Source of the DNA: Chryseobacterium sp. JJR-5R
GTDB taxonomy: Bacteria; Bacteroidota; Bacteroidia; Flavobacteriales; Weeksellaceae
Length of the DNA stretch: 64,000 bases
Assembly: GCF_034047335.1 (NCBI RefSeq)
Contig: NZ_CP139137.1
Span: 2,914,001-2,978,000, forward strand
Direction of reading: 5' to 3'
Every line of letters begins with the position of its first letter. Position 1 is the first letter of the stretch. The notes below the pieces were generated by a model. The model saw nothing but the letters and a program-made list of their open reading frames with translations, made no database searches and was not told where the DNA came from. Below are positions 43,965-52,670 of this stretch, one piece after another. The translations under genes and the position numbers were made by a program.

Positions 43965-46900
43965 ATGCGGAGAACATCCATTTTCGCCGGACTGATTATT
44001 CTATCGGCATTTTCACACTCGTTTTCCCAGTCGAAACACTGGCAGAACAGCGAGCGTGAACTGCATTATAAAGAAGATAAAGGCGATTTTTTATTGGTTA
44101 ACGGAAAATACCGGTTCAACCGCGCGCTGTATGGCGATAACCGTGCTTCACGTGTGGAAGCCGGAGATTTGCCGGAATTTGCATTGTATCTTCCGGGCAT
44201 GGGCGGCAACCTCCAGTTCGTGATTCAGAAAGGGAACTCAATCAAGAAATTAATTCAGGCTGATCAAATTGAAACCCGCTACCGGCCGGGTTCCATGCTG
44301 TATGAAATCAAAGACCCGGTTCTTGGAACCGGAAGTTTAAAACTGACCGTTCTGGCACAGGCTAATGAAGAAGGCCTGGTTTTAAAAATGGAAACGGTCA
44401 ATATAGATTCTTCAGCAAAAATCTATGCGGTTTACGGCGGTGCAAGCGGAACAGCGTTCAGCAGAAACGGCGACATCGGCGCAGACCCGGAATCCGGATT
44501 TTACCTGTTGCCGGAATATTGTCTGAACAATCAGTTTCAATTAAACAAAAATCAGTTTCAACTCAATTATTTAAATAAGAAAAAAGAAACTCAAACCGTT
44601 TACGGAAGTTTTTCAAATGTCAGTTCATTACAGCAAACCGATGCGACGACTTTAGAAAAATTGGCTGAGTTTACTCAAAATAAAACAGACAAATCTCCGA
44701 TTGTTTACGCCTCTTATTCTTCACAAAAAAATCCGGTTTATATTCAGGTTGCCAAAGGGAAATCAGACCAGAATTTTTCGGATGAAGCGTTGAAGAACAT
44801 TTTTGAAGAAGCTGAAAAATCCCGTTTGATGTTAACAAACCGGATTCAACTTAAAACTCCGGATGCGGATTTAACTCAATTCGGAGCTAATTTAGCGGTT
44901 GCCGCAGACGGAATCTGGGAAAGCCCGACCTTCCTTCACGGCGCCGTGGCCTGGAGAATGCGGCTGAATGCGTGGCGCGGCGCTTACACAGCCGATGCTC
45001 TGAGCTGGCACGACCGCGCAAAAGAACATTTTGAAAGTTATGCCAATTCGCAGGTTTTAAAACCGGATTTTGCGCCTGTTGAAATGGACACGATGCGGCA
45101 CCTTGCCCGTCACGAAGAAAAAATGGGAACTTCAGTTTTCTCAAGCGGCTACATTTCCAGAAACCCGAATGACAACACAAAACCGCACCATTATGATATG
45201 AATCTGGTATTTTTTGACCAGATGTTCTCGCATTTCAATTATACGGGCGATCAAGCGTTTCTCAAAAAAATGTGGCCGGCGATGGTTCGCCATATGGACT
45301 GGGAAAAACGGAATTTCAAACGAGGTGACCTGTATGATGCCTATGCAGCGATCTGGGCAAGCGATGCGCTGCAGTATTCCGGCGGAAAAGTGACGCATAC
45401 TTCGGCCTATAATTACAGAGCCAACTGTGAAATGGCAAAACTGGCAAAAATTATTGGTGAAAATCCGCAACCTTATGATCAGGAAGCTGATGCGATTTTA
45501 AAAGCGATGAAAAACCAGCTCTGGATTAAAGAAAAAGGATATTTTGCGGAATACAAAGATGCTTTGGGAAATCAGACCGTTCACGATCAACCTGGAATAT
45601 GGTCAATTTACCATGTTTCCGATGCATTTATCCTGAATGAATTTGAGGAGTACCAGAATTTGCAGTACATCAACCATCATACGCCGAAAATTCCGGTGGC
45701 GGTAAAAGGAGAACAGGATAAAAACTATTACACGCTTTCCACCACCAACTGGCAGCCTTATGACTGGTCCATTAACAATGTGGCGTTGGCGGAAAATTTA
45801 CAGACCGCTCTGGCATACTGGCAGGCAGGCAGAACTGAAGATGCGTACCGGCTTTGGAAAGGAAACCTGGTAGAATCGATGTATTACGGCATCAGCCCGG
45901 GGAATTTTGAACAGCTTTCGCATTACGATGCATTCCGTGGAGAACTGTACCGCGATTTTGCCGACCCGATTGGCGTGGCCTCAAGAACGTTGACGGAAGG
46001 ACTTTTCGGGGTCTATCCCAATTTACTGGAGAATAGAATCAGCATCAAACCCGGATTTCCGAAAGACTGGAATTCTGCAGAACTAAAACTTCCGGACTGG
46101 GAATACCGGTTTACGAGAACTTCCAAGAGAACCGAATATCTGTTTAAATCAAAACATCAGGATCCGGTGGCGCTGGAAATGCAGATTCCAGTGAACTATT
46201 CCAACCTCAGATCGGTCAAAGTGAATGGAAAAAAAGTCGGTTGGAAAATTAAACCCAATTCCATTCTGCAGCCTTTTGTTCAGTTTGAAACGCCGCAGGG
46301 AAAAGATTTTAAAATTGAAATCAAGTATTCCGGAGAAGCACTAAAGAATGAACAGACTGATTATGTTAATTATATTTCTGAAAATCTTCAGCTGAATTTC
46401 GATTCAAAAAAGAAAATAAAAAATATCTACGACCCGCAAGGGTTGATTAAAAATCCTCTTCCACCGGAGGGGTGGATTCGACCAAAGGAAGAAGGCGGGG
46501 TAGTAACTCACAAGTTTGAACTTAACCAACAAGAAAGGAAAGGAACTTTTTTCGTGGAGGTTGAGCAAGGCGGGACCACCTGGTGGCAGCCGGTAAATGT
46601 GGATATCCGTTTTCCTTTGGAAATAAAATGGATGAATAAAAAGATTCAGATTCAATCAAGATCATCCAGTTCAATTAATGGAAAACTATCTATTAATGGT
46701 TTTAATCAAAGTTTTTCAGTTCAGAAAAATCACAATACAACCATTGAAATTCCTGCTGATATCTTAAGCAAAGGAACCAATGCTGTTCAACTCGATTACA
46801 AGGGAATCAAACAGAATATTGAAATTACGGACTGGAACATTGAAAACCAAGGTAATTTTAACAATATTTCATTAGCATCACAATATAATGAAAAAGTAAC

Positions 46901-47573
46901 TGAGATTTTCAATCAGAAATACCTTTCCCCAAGGCTGGAAGTTTCGACCTTACAATTGCCGTGGCAGGGAATCGGAAACTGGTGCTATCCGTTAATCAAT
47001 GCTCAGATCGATGACAGCGGATTGATGAACAAAAGAAAAAACGGCAAAGTCGGTTTCCTCGGAATTCCATTTTTAATTGATAAAACGGATAAAAACATTG
47101 CGTTTGTGAGCCAATGGGACAACTATCCGGATTCGCTTGAAATTCCGGTTTCGGGAAAAGGAAGGAAAATCTATTTCCTGATGGCAGGTTCCACGAATCC
47201 GATGCAGTCGCAGATGGTAAACGGAAAAATTACCGTTCAGTATTCTGACGGTTCCACAAAAGAACTGGAGCTGAAAAACCCAACCAACTGGTGGCCGGTT
47301 GAGCAGGATCTGTTTGATGATAATTTTGCTTTTGAAATTCCGGATGATAAAATTCCGTACCGGGTAAAACTGAAAACCGGAGAATTGTACAAAGGCGGGA
47401 CATTAAGCAACTACTCAAGCATCAAAGGATTTACAGACCGGCAGGTAGACGGCGGTGCTGCAACGATCCTGGATGTACCGATTGACCCAAACAAAGAGTT
47501 GAAAACCATAAAACTAACGGCAGTGAGCAACGATGTAGTCATTGGAATAATGAGTGCCACTGTTCTTAAATAA
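43965..47573 (+). CDS. DUF4450-like large secreted protein, putative glycoside hydrolase
   Basis: A 1202-residue secreted protein (signal peptide to SHSFSQ). The N-terminal 300 residues look like a beta-sandwich (FLLVNGKYRFNRALYGDNRA, LPEFALYLPGMGGNL). Residues about 300-740 resemble an (alpha/alpha)6 toroid as in six-hairpin glycosidases (SPTFLHGAVAWRMRLNAWRG, WASDALQYSGGKVTHTSAYN, STTNWQPYDWSINN, AFRGELYRDFADPIGVASR). Beta-rich domains follow to the end. The plan matches proteins annotated DUF4450. I know of no proven activity, and the acids cannot be assigned. Between GH28 and another six-hairpin protein, a rhamnogalacturonan or side-chain substrate is likely. Residues about 830-847 are encoded by an interspersed repeat. 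Confidence 0.75.
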   Translation: MRRTSIFAGLIILSAFSHSFSQSKHWQNSERELHYKEDKGDFLLVNGKYRFNRALYGDNRASRVEAGDLPEFALYLPGMGGNLQFVIQKGNSIKKLIQADQIETRYRPGSMLYEIKDPVLGTGSLKLTVLAQANEEGLVLKMETVNIDSSAKIYAVYGGASGTAFSRNGDIGADPESGFYLLPEYCLNNQFQLNKNQFQLNYLNKKKETQTVYGSFSNVSSLQQTDATTLEKLAEFTQNKTDKSPIVYASYSSQKNPVYIQVAKGKSDQNFSDEALKNIFEEAEKSRLMLTNRIQLKTPDADLTQFGANLAVAADGIWESPTFLHGAVAWRMRLNAWRGAYTADALSWHDRAKEHFESYANSQVLKPDFAPVEMDTMRHLARHEEKMGTSVFSSGYISRNPNDNTKPHHYDMNLVFFDQMFSHFNYTGDQAFLKKMWPAMVRHMDWEKRNFKRGDLYDAYAAIWASDALQYSGGKVTHTSAYNYRANCEMAKLAKIIGENPQPYDQEADAILKAMKNQLWIKEKGYFAEYKDALGNQTVHDQPGIWSIYHVSDAFILNEFEEYQNLQYINHHTPKIPVAVKGEQDKNYYTLSTTNWQPYDWSINNVALAENLQTALAYWQAGRTEDAYRLWKGNLVESMYYGISPGNFEQLSHYDAFRGELYRDFADPIGVASRTLTEGLFGVYPNLLENRISIKPGFPKDWNSAELKLPDWEYRFTRTSKRTEYLFKSKHQDPVALEMQIPVNYSNLRSVKVNGKKVGWKIKPNSILQPFVQFETPQGKDFKIEIKYSGEALKNEQTDYVNYISENLQLNFDSKKKIKNIYDPQGLIKNPLPPEGWIRPKEEGGVVTHKFELNQQERKGTFFVEVEQGGTTWWQPVNVDIRFPLEIKWMNKKIQIQSRSSSSINGKLSINGFNQSFSVQKNHNTTIEIPADILSKGTNAVQLDYKGIKQNIEITDWNIENQGNFNNISLASQYNEKVTEIFNQKYLSPRLEVSTLQLPWQGIGNWCYPLINAQIDDSGLMNKRKNGKVGFLGIPFLIDKTDKNIAFVSQWDNYPDSLEIPVSGKGRKIYFLMAGSTNPMQSQMVNGKITVQYSDGSTKELELKNPTNWWPVEQDLFDDNFAFEIPDDKIPYRVKLKTGELYKGGTLSNYSSIKGFTDRQVDGGAATILDVPIDPNKELKTIKLTAVSNDVVIGIMSATVLK
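46453..46504. repeat. Interspersed repeat inside a coding sequence, translated in frame
   Basis: This 52-base stretch, read on the minus strand, gives ACTACCCCGCCTTCTTCC then AATCCACCCCTCC. That matches the left half of the intergenic palindrome at 5528-5620 (ACCACCCTGTCTTTTTTC then AATCCACCCCTCC). It adds residues NPLPPEGWIRPKEEGGVV in frame to the DUF4450-like protein, in a loop between two beta domains. Confidence 0.6.
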
Positions 47574-47582
47574 ATTTAAAAA

Positions 47583-49718
47583 ATGAAGAAAATTGCAATA
47601 TATCTGAGCCTTTTCTGTATCGGATTCTCATCCTTACATGCCCAGAAAATCGACCGTAAGAAGGTTGTTCAGCGTCATAATGTAGTCAACACAAAAGCAG
47701 ATACGCTTTCTACTCTGACAGTCGGTAACGGGAAATTTGCCTATACGGTAGACATTACCGGAATGCAGTCGTTCCCGGAGTATTACAAAAACGGTGTTTC
47801 ATTGGGAACCCAGTCTGAATGGGGCTGGAACAGTTTTCCAAATATGCAGAATTATACATTTGAGGAGACTTTAAAAGTCTATGATTTCAATAATGACGGG
47901 CGTAAGGCCTTATATAGTGTGCAGCTGAAAGAGCCGGAACGAAACAAAGGAGCCGTTGAATATTATCGGGTCAACCAACACCGCCTGCAATTGGGGAACA
48001 TCGGGATTGAAATGCTTACGAAAGACGGCCGGAAAGCAAAAATCTCAGATTTGACGAACGTTAATCAGAAAATTGACTTGTGGACGGGAATTGTCACCAG
48101 CGAATTTTCTTTGGAAGGAACTCCGGTAAAAGTATGGACGGCATCTTTTCAGAATTCAGATAAAATAGGAGTGAAAATTGAATCGGACTTGATTTCTCAA
48201 AACAGGTTAAAGGTTTTCGCCCGCTATCCATCTCCGACCGGACAGTTTCTGGATGATGCGGCTTTTTACGGAAATGAAAATGACCATTCCACAAAAATCG
48301 TTTCTTCGCAATCTACGCAGGGACTGATTCAGCATACGCTGCAAAGCACGGATTATTTTACGCAGTTTAACTTTACGGAAGGCAAACTTCGTGAAGCCGG
48401 AAAACATTACTTTGTGTATGAGCCTTCTTCCAAAAATAAGACGCTGGAGCTGAGCGTTGAATTTTCTGCAAAACAACCGAAAAGCAGCAGGACTTTATTT
48501 GCCGATGCAGAGAAAGAAAGCAGTTCAGGATGGAAAAATTTCTGGGAAAGCGGTGCTGCCGTTGATTTTGAAGGAAGTACAGACCCGAGGGCCAATGAGC
48601 TTGAACGAAGAGTTGTCTTATCAGAATATTTAACCAAAGTACAGTGCGGAGGAAGCAATCCGCCGCAGGAAACGGGCCTAACCTTCAACAGCTGGTACGG
48701 AAAGCCGCATACCGAAATGCACTGGTGGCACGGCGTTCATTATGCTTTATGGGGAAGGCCTGAAATTCTGGAAAAGCAACTGGATTATTATTTCAGAACA
48801 TTTGACAAAGCAAAAAAATTAGCGGAAAGGCAAGGCTACAAAGGCGTACGATGGATTAAAATGTCCGATAACGAAGGAAATGAAAGTCCGTCTTCCGTTG
48901 CTGCCTTCCTGATCTGGGAACAACCGCATATCATTTATATGACCGAACTTCTGTACCGCAACAGCAAGGATAGAAAAGTGCTGGAAAAATATAAAGATTT
49001 AATCTTTGCCACAGCAGATTTTATGGCGGATTTTGCGACTTACGACAAAGAAAAAAAACGTTATAACCTGGGGAAAGGCGTCATTCCTGCACAGGAAGTT
49101 TTCCCGGCGAAAGATACGTACAATCCTACTTATGAAGTAGCGTATTGGGACTGGGCACTGAAGACGGCTCAGCAATGGAAAGAAAGACTGGGACAGCCAA
49201 GGGATAAAAAATGGGACGATGTCATCAGTAAACTGGCTCCGCTTCCGGTTCAGGATGGCGTTTATTTATCGACAGAATCAGCGAAAGACTCATTTACCTA
49301 TCCAAAATGGATGACTGACCACCCTGCTGTTCTGGGTGCGTTGGGAATGGTTCCCGAATCTCCGAAACTGGACAAAAAAACAATGAAAAACACGCTGGAT
49401 ATCGTTTGGGAACGATGGAACTGGGAGCATACCTGGGGCTGGGACTTCCCGATGACGGCAATGAACGCAGCACGACTCGGACTTCCGAATAAAGCTTTGG
49501 ATGCTTTGTTTATGAATATCCAAACCAACACCTATCTGAAAAACGGACATAACTTCCAGGATAAGAGACTTCGTATTTACCTTCCCGGAAACGGCGGCGT
49601 TTTGACAACTGTTGCCATGATGCTTGAAGGCTGGGACAGCTCAACCGGACAATTCCCCGGTTTCCCGAAAGACGGCAGCTGGAAAATAAAAGCGGAAGGA
49701 TTTAAAAAAATGCCTTAA
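47583..49718 (+). CDS. Six-hairpin glycosidase-like secreted protein (GH65/GH95-clan resemblance)
   Basis: A 711-residue secreted protein (signal peptide to SSLHAQ). The N-terminal beta-sandwich has LSTLTVGNGKFAYTVDITGM. An alpha-toroid follows with SWYGKPHTEMHWWHGVHYALWGRP, RWIKMSDNEGNESPS, FLIWEQPHIIYMTELLYR and WGWDFPMTAMNAARLG. The plan (sandwich plus toroid, and acids in the WIKMSDNEGNE and IWEQPH segments) recalls GH65-type and related clan members, but lacks enough to assign a family. It ends the three-gene operon with GH28 and the DUF4450-like gene, 9 bp after the latter. Probable disaccharide or side-chain hydrolase in RG-I breakdown; specificity unknown. Confidence 0.75.
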   Translation: MKKIAIYLSLFCIGFSSLHAQKIDRKKVVQRHNVVNTKADTLSTLTVGNGKFAYTVDITGMQSFPEYYKNGVSLGTQSEWGWNSFPNMQNYTFEETLKVYDFNNDGRKALYSVQLKEPERNKGAVEYYRVNQHRLQLGNIGIEMLTKDGRKAKISDLTNVNQKIDLWTGIVTSEFSLEGTPVKVWTASFQNSDKIGVKIESDLISQNRLKVFARYPSPTGQFLDDAAFYGNENDHSTKIVSSQSTQGLIQHTLQSTDYFTQFNFTEGKLREAGKHYFVYEPSSKNKTLELSVEFSAKQPKSSRTLFADAEKESSSGWKNFWESGAAVDFEGSTDPRANELERRVVLSEYLTKVQCGGSNPPQETGLTFNSWYGKPHTEMHWWHGVHYALWGRPEILEKQLDYYFRTFDKAKKLAERQGYKGVRWIKMSDNEGNESPSSVAAFLIWEQPHIIYMTELLYRNSKDRKVLEKYKDLIFATADFMADFATYDKEKKRYNLGKGVIPAQEVFPAKDTYNPTYEVAYWDWALKTAQQWKERLGQPRDKKWDDVISKLAPLPVQDGVYLSTESAKDSFTYPKWMTDHPAVLGALGMVPESPKLDKKTMKNTLDIVWERWNWEHTWGWDFPMTAMNAARLGLPNKALDALFMNIQTNTYLKNGHNFQDKRLRIYLPGNGGVLTTVAMMLEGWDSSTGQFPGFPKDGSWKIKAEGFKKMP

Positions 49719-49745
49719 ACAATTTCACATTCATATAGTTTTTTT

Positions 49746-49776
49746 AAAGTCTGTTCTGAAAAGGGCAGGCTTTTTT
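49746..49776 (+). terminator. Terminator after the GH28-DUF4450-glycosidase operon
   Basis: AAAGTCTG (49746-49753) pairs with CAGGCTTT (49766-49773) with one G-T pair around a 12-base loop, followed by TTTT. It lies 28 bp after the stop. The remaining roughly 370 bp to the GntR gene are AT-rich, with only the inverted repeat at 50038-50065. Confidence 0.65.
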
Positions 49777-50037
49777 GTTCGGATTTCCGGATTAAAGCCC
49801 TATTTATCCATAGTAACAGAGTAATGAAAATCAGCTGGTAATATTATTTTATACATTTTAAACAACCATTCACTAAGGTTATACTAAATCGTAAGAACGC
49901 AACGTTTATCTAAAACTAAGTCCTGAATCTGTAACTTCACTTGCAAAACCGGTGTTTTCATCAATATTAAGCGGATATCAGAAAAAAACCATAACATATT
50001 GAAAACAAAATTCTTATCCACGTAATTCCAATTAAAC

Positions 50038-50065
50038 AAAGTTATGTATCATATAACATAAATTT
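50038..50065. promoter_or_regulatory. Inverted repeat upstream of the GntR gene, possible self-operator
   Basis: AAAGTTATGT (50038-50047) and ACATAAATTT (50056-50065) are inverted repeats with one mismatch and an 8-base spacer, about 80 bp before the regulator start. GntR proteins often bind such sites and control themselves. No second copy was found by eye near the rhamnose genes. Confidence 0.3.
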
Positions 50066-50143
50066 TTGTAACTTGTCTTCACTCATTATACGGTCTTGTT
50101 AACAGATTTTTTAACTGAAACAACATCTCCCATCTAAAATATC

Positions 50144-51190
50144 ATGTCAGATACACTTGAAATCAATATCAACGAAAACTCCAGGGTTCCGAAATACAAA
50201 CAGATTGTAGATTCTATTCTGAACGGAATTGACGGAGGAAAAATAAAAATCGGGGAAAAAATCCCTTCCATCAATGAACTGAGCGAATCCTGCTTCCTTT
50301 CCAGGGATACGGTGGAAAAAGCTTATAAAGAACTTCGGAGAAGACAGATCATCGAATCTGTAAAAGGAAAAGGATATTATATTTCCCGGATTAATAAAAA
50401 CGACATCATCAATATTTTTTTCCTGATCAATAAGCCGAGTACCTACAAAATGATGATCTACAATTATTTCGTCAATGCAATCGGTACCAAAGGCAATGTT
50501 GAGATGTACATTTACCATTGTGACGAAACGCTTTTCATCAATGCCCTGAAAAAAAACCTCGGCGGATTTGATTATTACGTCGTGATGCCGCATTTCCGGG
50601 ACGAGCAGTCTAAGCATACGAGTTCCACCCAGGAAGTCCTGGATATGATTGAGCAGATCCCTAAGAACAAGCTGCTGTTGCTTGACAACACAAAACCCAA
50701 TATTTCAGGGGAATACGGGTCTATTTTCCAGGATTTTGAACATGATATCTACAATGCGCTGGAAGAAGGCCTGGAGAAAATCAGGAAGTATGAGAAAATC
50801 ATTCTGGTGTATCCGGACAAATCCATTCATCCATACCCTTTCCGTATTGTACGCGGCTTTGAGAAATTCTGCAAGGATTTTAAACTTGATTATGAGATTC
50901 TTGATGAGATTTATCCGGACATGGAATTGCAGGACAAAGATATTTTTATCACCATCCGGGAACGCGACCTGGTGAATCTGGTAAAGCAGATCAGGCAGAA
51001 AAATCTTGTGTTGGGCAAAGACATCGGAATCATTTCCTACAATGAAACGCCACTTAAGGAATTGCTTGGAATTACGGTGATTACGACTGATTTTAAAGCC
51101 ATGGGAGAATCTGCCGCCTACATGATCCTTAAAAATAAAAAAGAACAGGTAAACAATGTCTTTAAATTCATCCAGAGGGACTCTTTATAA
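50144..51190 (+). CDS. GntR-family regulator with LacI-type sensor domain
   Basis: A 348-residue hybrid. The winged helix of the GntR family occupies residues about 12-82 (RVPKYKQIVDSILNGI, EKIPSINELSESCFLSRDTVEKAYKEL, IIESVKGKGYYI). A periplasmic-binding-like sensor follows (NIFFLINKPSTYKMMIYNYF, FDYYVVMPHFRDEQ, IGIISYNETPLKELLGITVITTDF), the same plan as AraR. It binds a sugar or sugar acid rather than an acyl ligand. It sits between the pectin and rhamnose gene blocks. Control of rhamnose use (53.7-64 kb) is a guess based on position. Confidence 0.88.
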   Translation: MSDTLEININENSRVPKYKQIVDSILNGIDGGKIKIGEKIPSINELSESCFLSRDTVEKAYKELRRRQIIESVKGKGYYISRINKNDIINIFFLINKPSTYKMMIYNYFVNAIGTKGNVEMYIYHCDETLFINALKKNLGGFDYYVVMPHFRDEQSKHTSSTQEVLDMIEQIPKNKLLLLDNTKPNISGEYGSIFQDFEHDIYNALEEGLEKIRKYEKIILVYPDKSIHPYPFRIVRGFEKFCKDFKLDYEILDEIYPDMELQDKDIFITIRERDLVNLVKQIRQKNLVLGKDIGIISYNETPLKELLGITVITTDFKAMGESAAYMILKNKKEQVNNVFKFIQRDSL

Positions 51191-51215
51191 ATTAAATTTT
51201 TTTCGGATAAATTGA

Positions 51216-51227
51216 GCAATCGATTGC
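51216..51227. promoter_or_regulatory. LacI-type operator upstream of the SnoaL-like gene
   Basis: GCAATCGATTGC, perfect palindrome identical to the one before susC. It lies 105 bp upstream of the small secreted protein gene and 25 bp after the GntR stop, so the target is the SnoaL-like gene. Confidence 0.7.
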
Positions 51228-51332
51228 ACTAAATTTATTGACTCTGATTTGAAAATTTATCAAGGTGCAGTTTACAGAATGATCGAATGTATAAGATGTA
51301 TAAAAATATATAAAGTTTAAAAAATATTTATT

Positions 51333-51776
51333 ATGATTAAGAAATTAGTTTTTGCCGTGGGTTTTCTGATGGTAATTGCCGTATCCGGACAGAAAAAGAA
51401 TGACCAGGAATTGGTAGCGGATGCTGCCGAAAAGCTGAGATCCGCCATGGTAAGCGGAGACCGGTCATCCCTTGAATCTCTTATTTTACCGGAGTTAACA
51501 TACGGACATTCCGGTGGGCACATTGATGACGCTAAAGAATTTGTCGAAAAATTAGCAAGCAAAAAATCAGATTTCCTAACCATTGATATTACTAATCAGA
51601 CTGTCCATATTGTCGGGAAGACAGCGATTGTGCGCCATCATTTTTATGCCACCACGGCTGACATGGGAAAAGCGCCGGGCGATGTGACGCTGGATACCGT
51701 ACTGGTCTGGGTAAAAGTAAAAAAAGACTGGAAGTTACTGGCCAGGCAGGCGGTGAAATCGGAGAAGAAAAAGTAA
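51333..51776 (+). CDS. Secreted SnoaL/DUF4440-like NTF2-fold protein
   Basis: A 147-residue protein with a signal peptide (cut near AVSGQ) and an NTF2-type cone fold as seen in DUF4440 proteins: LVADAAEKLRSAMVSGDRSSL, ELTYGHSGGHIDDAKEFVEKL, TAIVRHHFYATTAD and VLVWVKVKKDWKLLARQAV. Some family members are lyases, isomerases or ligand binders; the pocket residues here cannot be assigned. The perfect pectin-type operator upstream argues for a role in pectin or uronate use despite its distance from the main operons. It stands alone, with AT-rich DNA on both sides. Confidence 0.85.
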   Translation: MIKKLVFAVGFLMVIAVSGQKKNDQELVADAAEKLRSAMVSGDRSSLESLILPELTYGHSGGHIDDAKEFVEKLASKKSDFLTIDITNQTVHIVGKTAIVRHHFYATTADMGKAPGDVTLDTVLVWVKVKKDWKLLARQAVKSEKKK

Positions 51777-51917
51777 CTTATCAAGATGATTATTAATATA
51801 AATTCAAAGAGATAAATTTCGCAATTTCTTTTTATGTAAATACGTATATGAAAGTTTCAATATTTTTTTCCTCTGAACAGATTTTTTATTTTTGAAAAGG
51901 ATATAAAATTTTAAAGC

Positions 51918-52376
51918 ATGTCAGACATATATTTTTTTAGAAGTTTTGACGAGAAGGACATTGATTTGACAATAAATAATTTGATAATTAATACGCCCTA
52001 CTATTTTGACGAAAATGAAGCAAAAAGTTTTGTAAATGATCTTATTTCATCTGTTGATAAAGTTTATTGTGTAGAGGTTAACAATACATTATGCTTAATA
52101 GCTGGATTTAAAAATGAAATTAAAAATAATAAAGCAATAGCATACATTGAATTATTGTATGAATTTTTTGAATATAAATTTTTGCAAGATTATTATGAAG
52201 ATTTTTTCATAAAATCTATTATTCCAAAAATTAAAACTCAAAGAATTTTATCAAAATGTACAGCTGAAAACTATCATAGATTTGTGAATAATGGATTTAA
52301 AATTATTCGATATAAAAAAGACTATAAATGGACTGAAACATACAAAGCAGATTTATTCTTAATGGAATTTAAATGA
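51918..52376 (+). CDS. Small low-GC protein, possible GNAT acetyltransferase
   Basis: A 152-residue cytoplasmic protein of strikingly low GC compared with the pectin genes. The end CTAENYHRFVNNGFKIIRYKKDY resembles the C-terminal part of GNAT acetyltransferases, where an Asn/Tyr pair precedes the bulge GF strand. The central acetyl-CoA loop (R/Q-x-x-G-x-G/A) is not seen, so the family call is weak. Its composition and the neighbouring toxin remnant suggest acquired DNA. Confidence 0.6.
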   Translation: MSDIYFFRSFDEKDIDLTINNLIINTPYYFDENEAKSFVNDLISSVDKVYCVEVNNTLCLIAGFKNEIKNNKAIAYIELLYEFFEYKFLQDYYEDFFIKSIIPKIKTQRILSKCTAENYHRFVNNGFKIIRYKKDYKWTETYKADLFLMEFK

Positions 52377-52514
52377 AAACTAAATTGAAATATTTCTGTG
52401 GTAAAACAGTCTAATTTTTTTCTAATCGTTTTTGGTAAATTATATTTTCAATAAGTAAAAAGTTCTAGTATTTTTATACTTAACAAAAAATATTTTACGA
52501 TAATTCAGATAAAC

Positions 52515-52619
52515 CTACTTCACTCTGAAGCTCTGCAAATCTTCCGGCTTCTCACAACAAACTTTTCCACCAATTGGCCGGATTTCATTTCAAACCATTT
52601 TATTAGGATGATCACCAAT
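52515..52619 (-). pseudogene. Relic of an lldD 3' end
   Basis: On the minus strand, with the stop at 52515-52517, the frame reads KVCCEKPEDLQSFRVK and then stop. This matches QVCCDTPEELQNFRVK, the C-terminus of the intact enzyme at 53670-54821. The match extends upstream without gaps to GDH (52608-52616), 15 residues before VCC in both, but with an in-frame TGA at 52590-52592. DNA identity in the last 50 bases is about 80 percent by eye. The rest of the gene is absent: the toxin module follows at 52671. Confidence 0.75.
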
Positions 52620-52670
52620 TATATTTGAATGGAATTAAAATTGTAAATTAGCTAATCAGATATCAATGTT

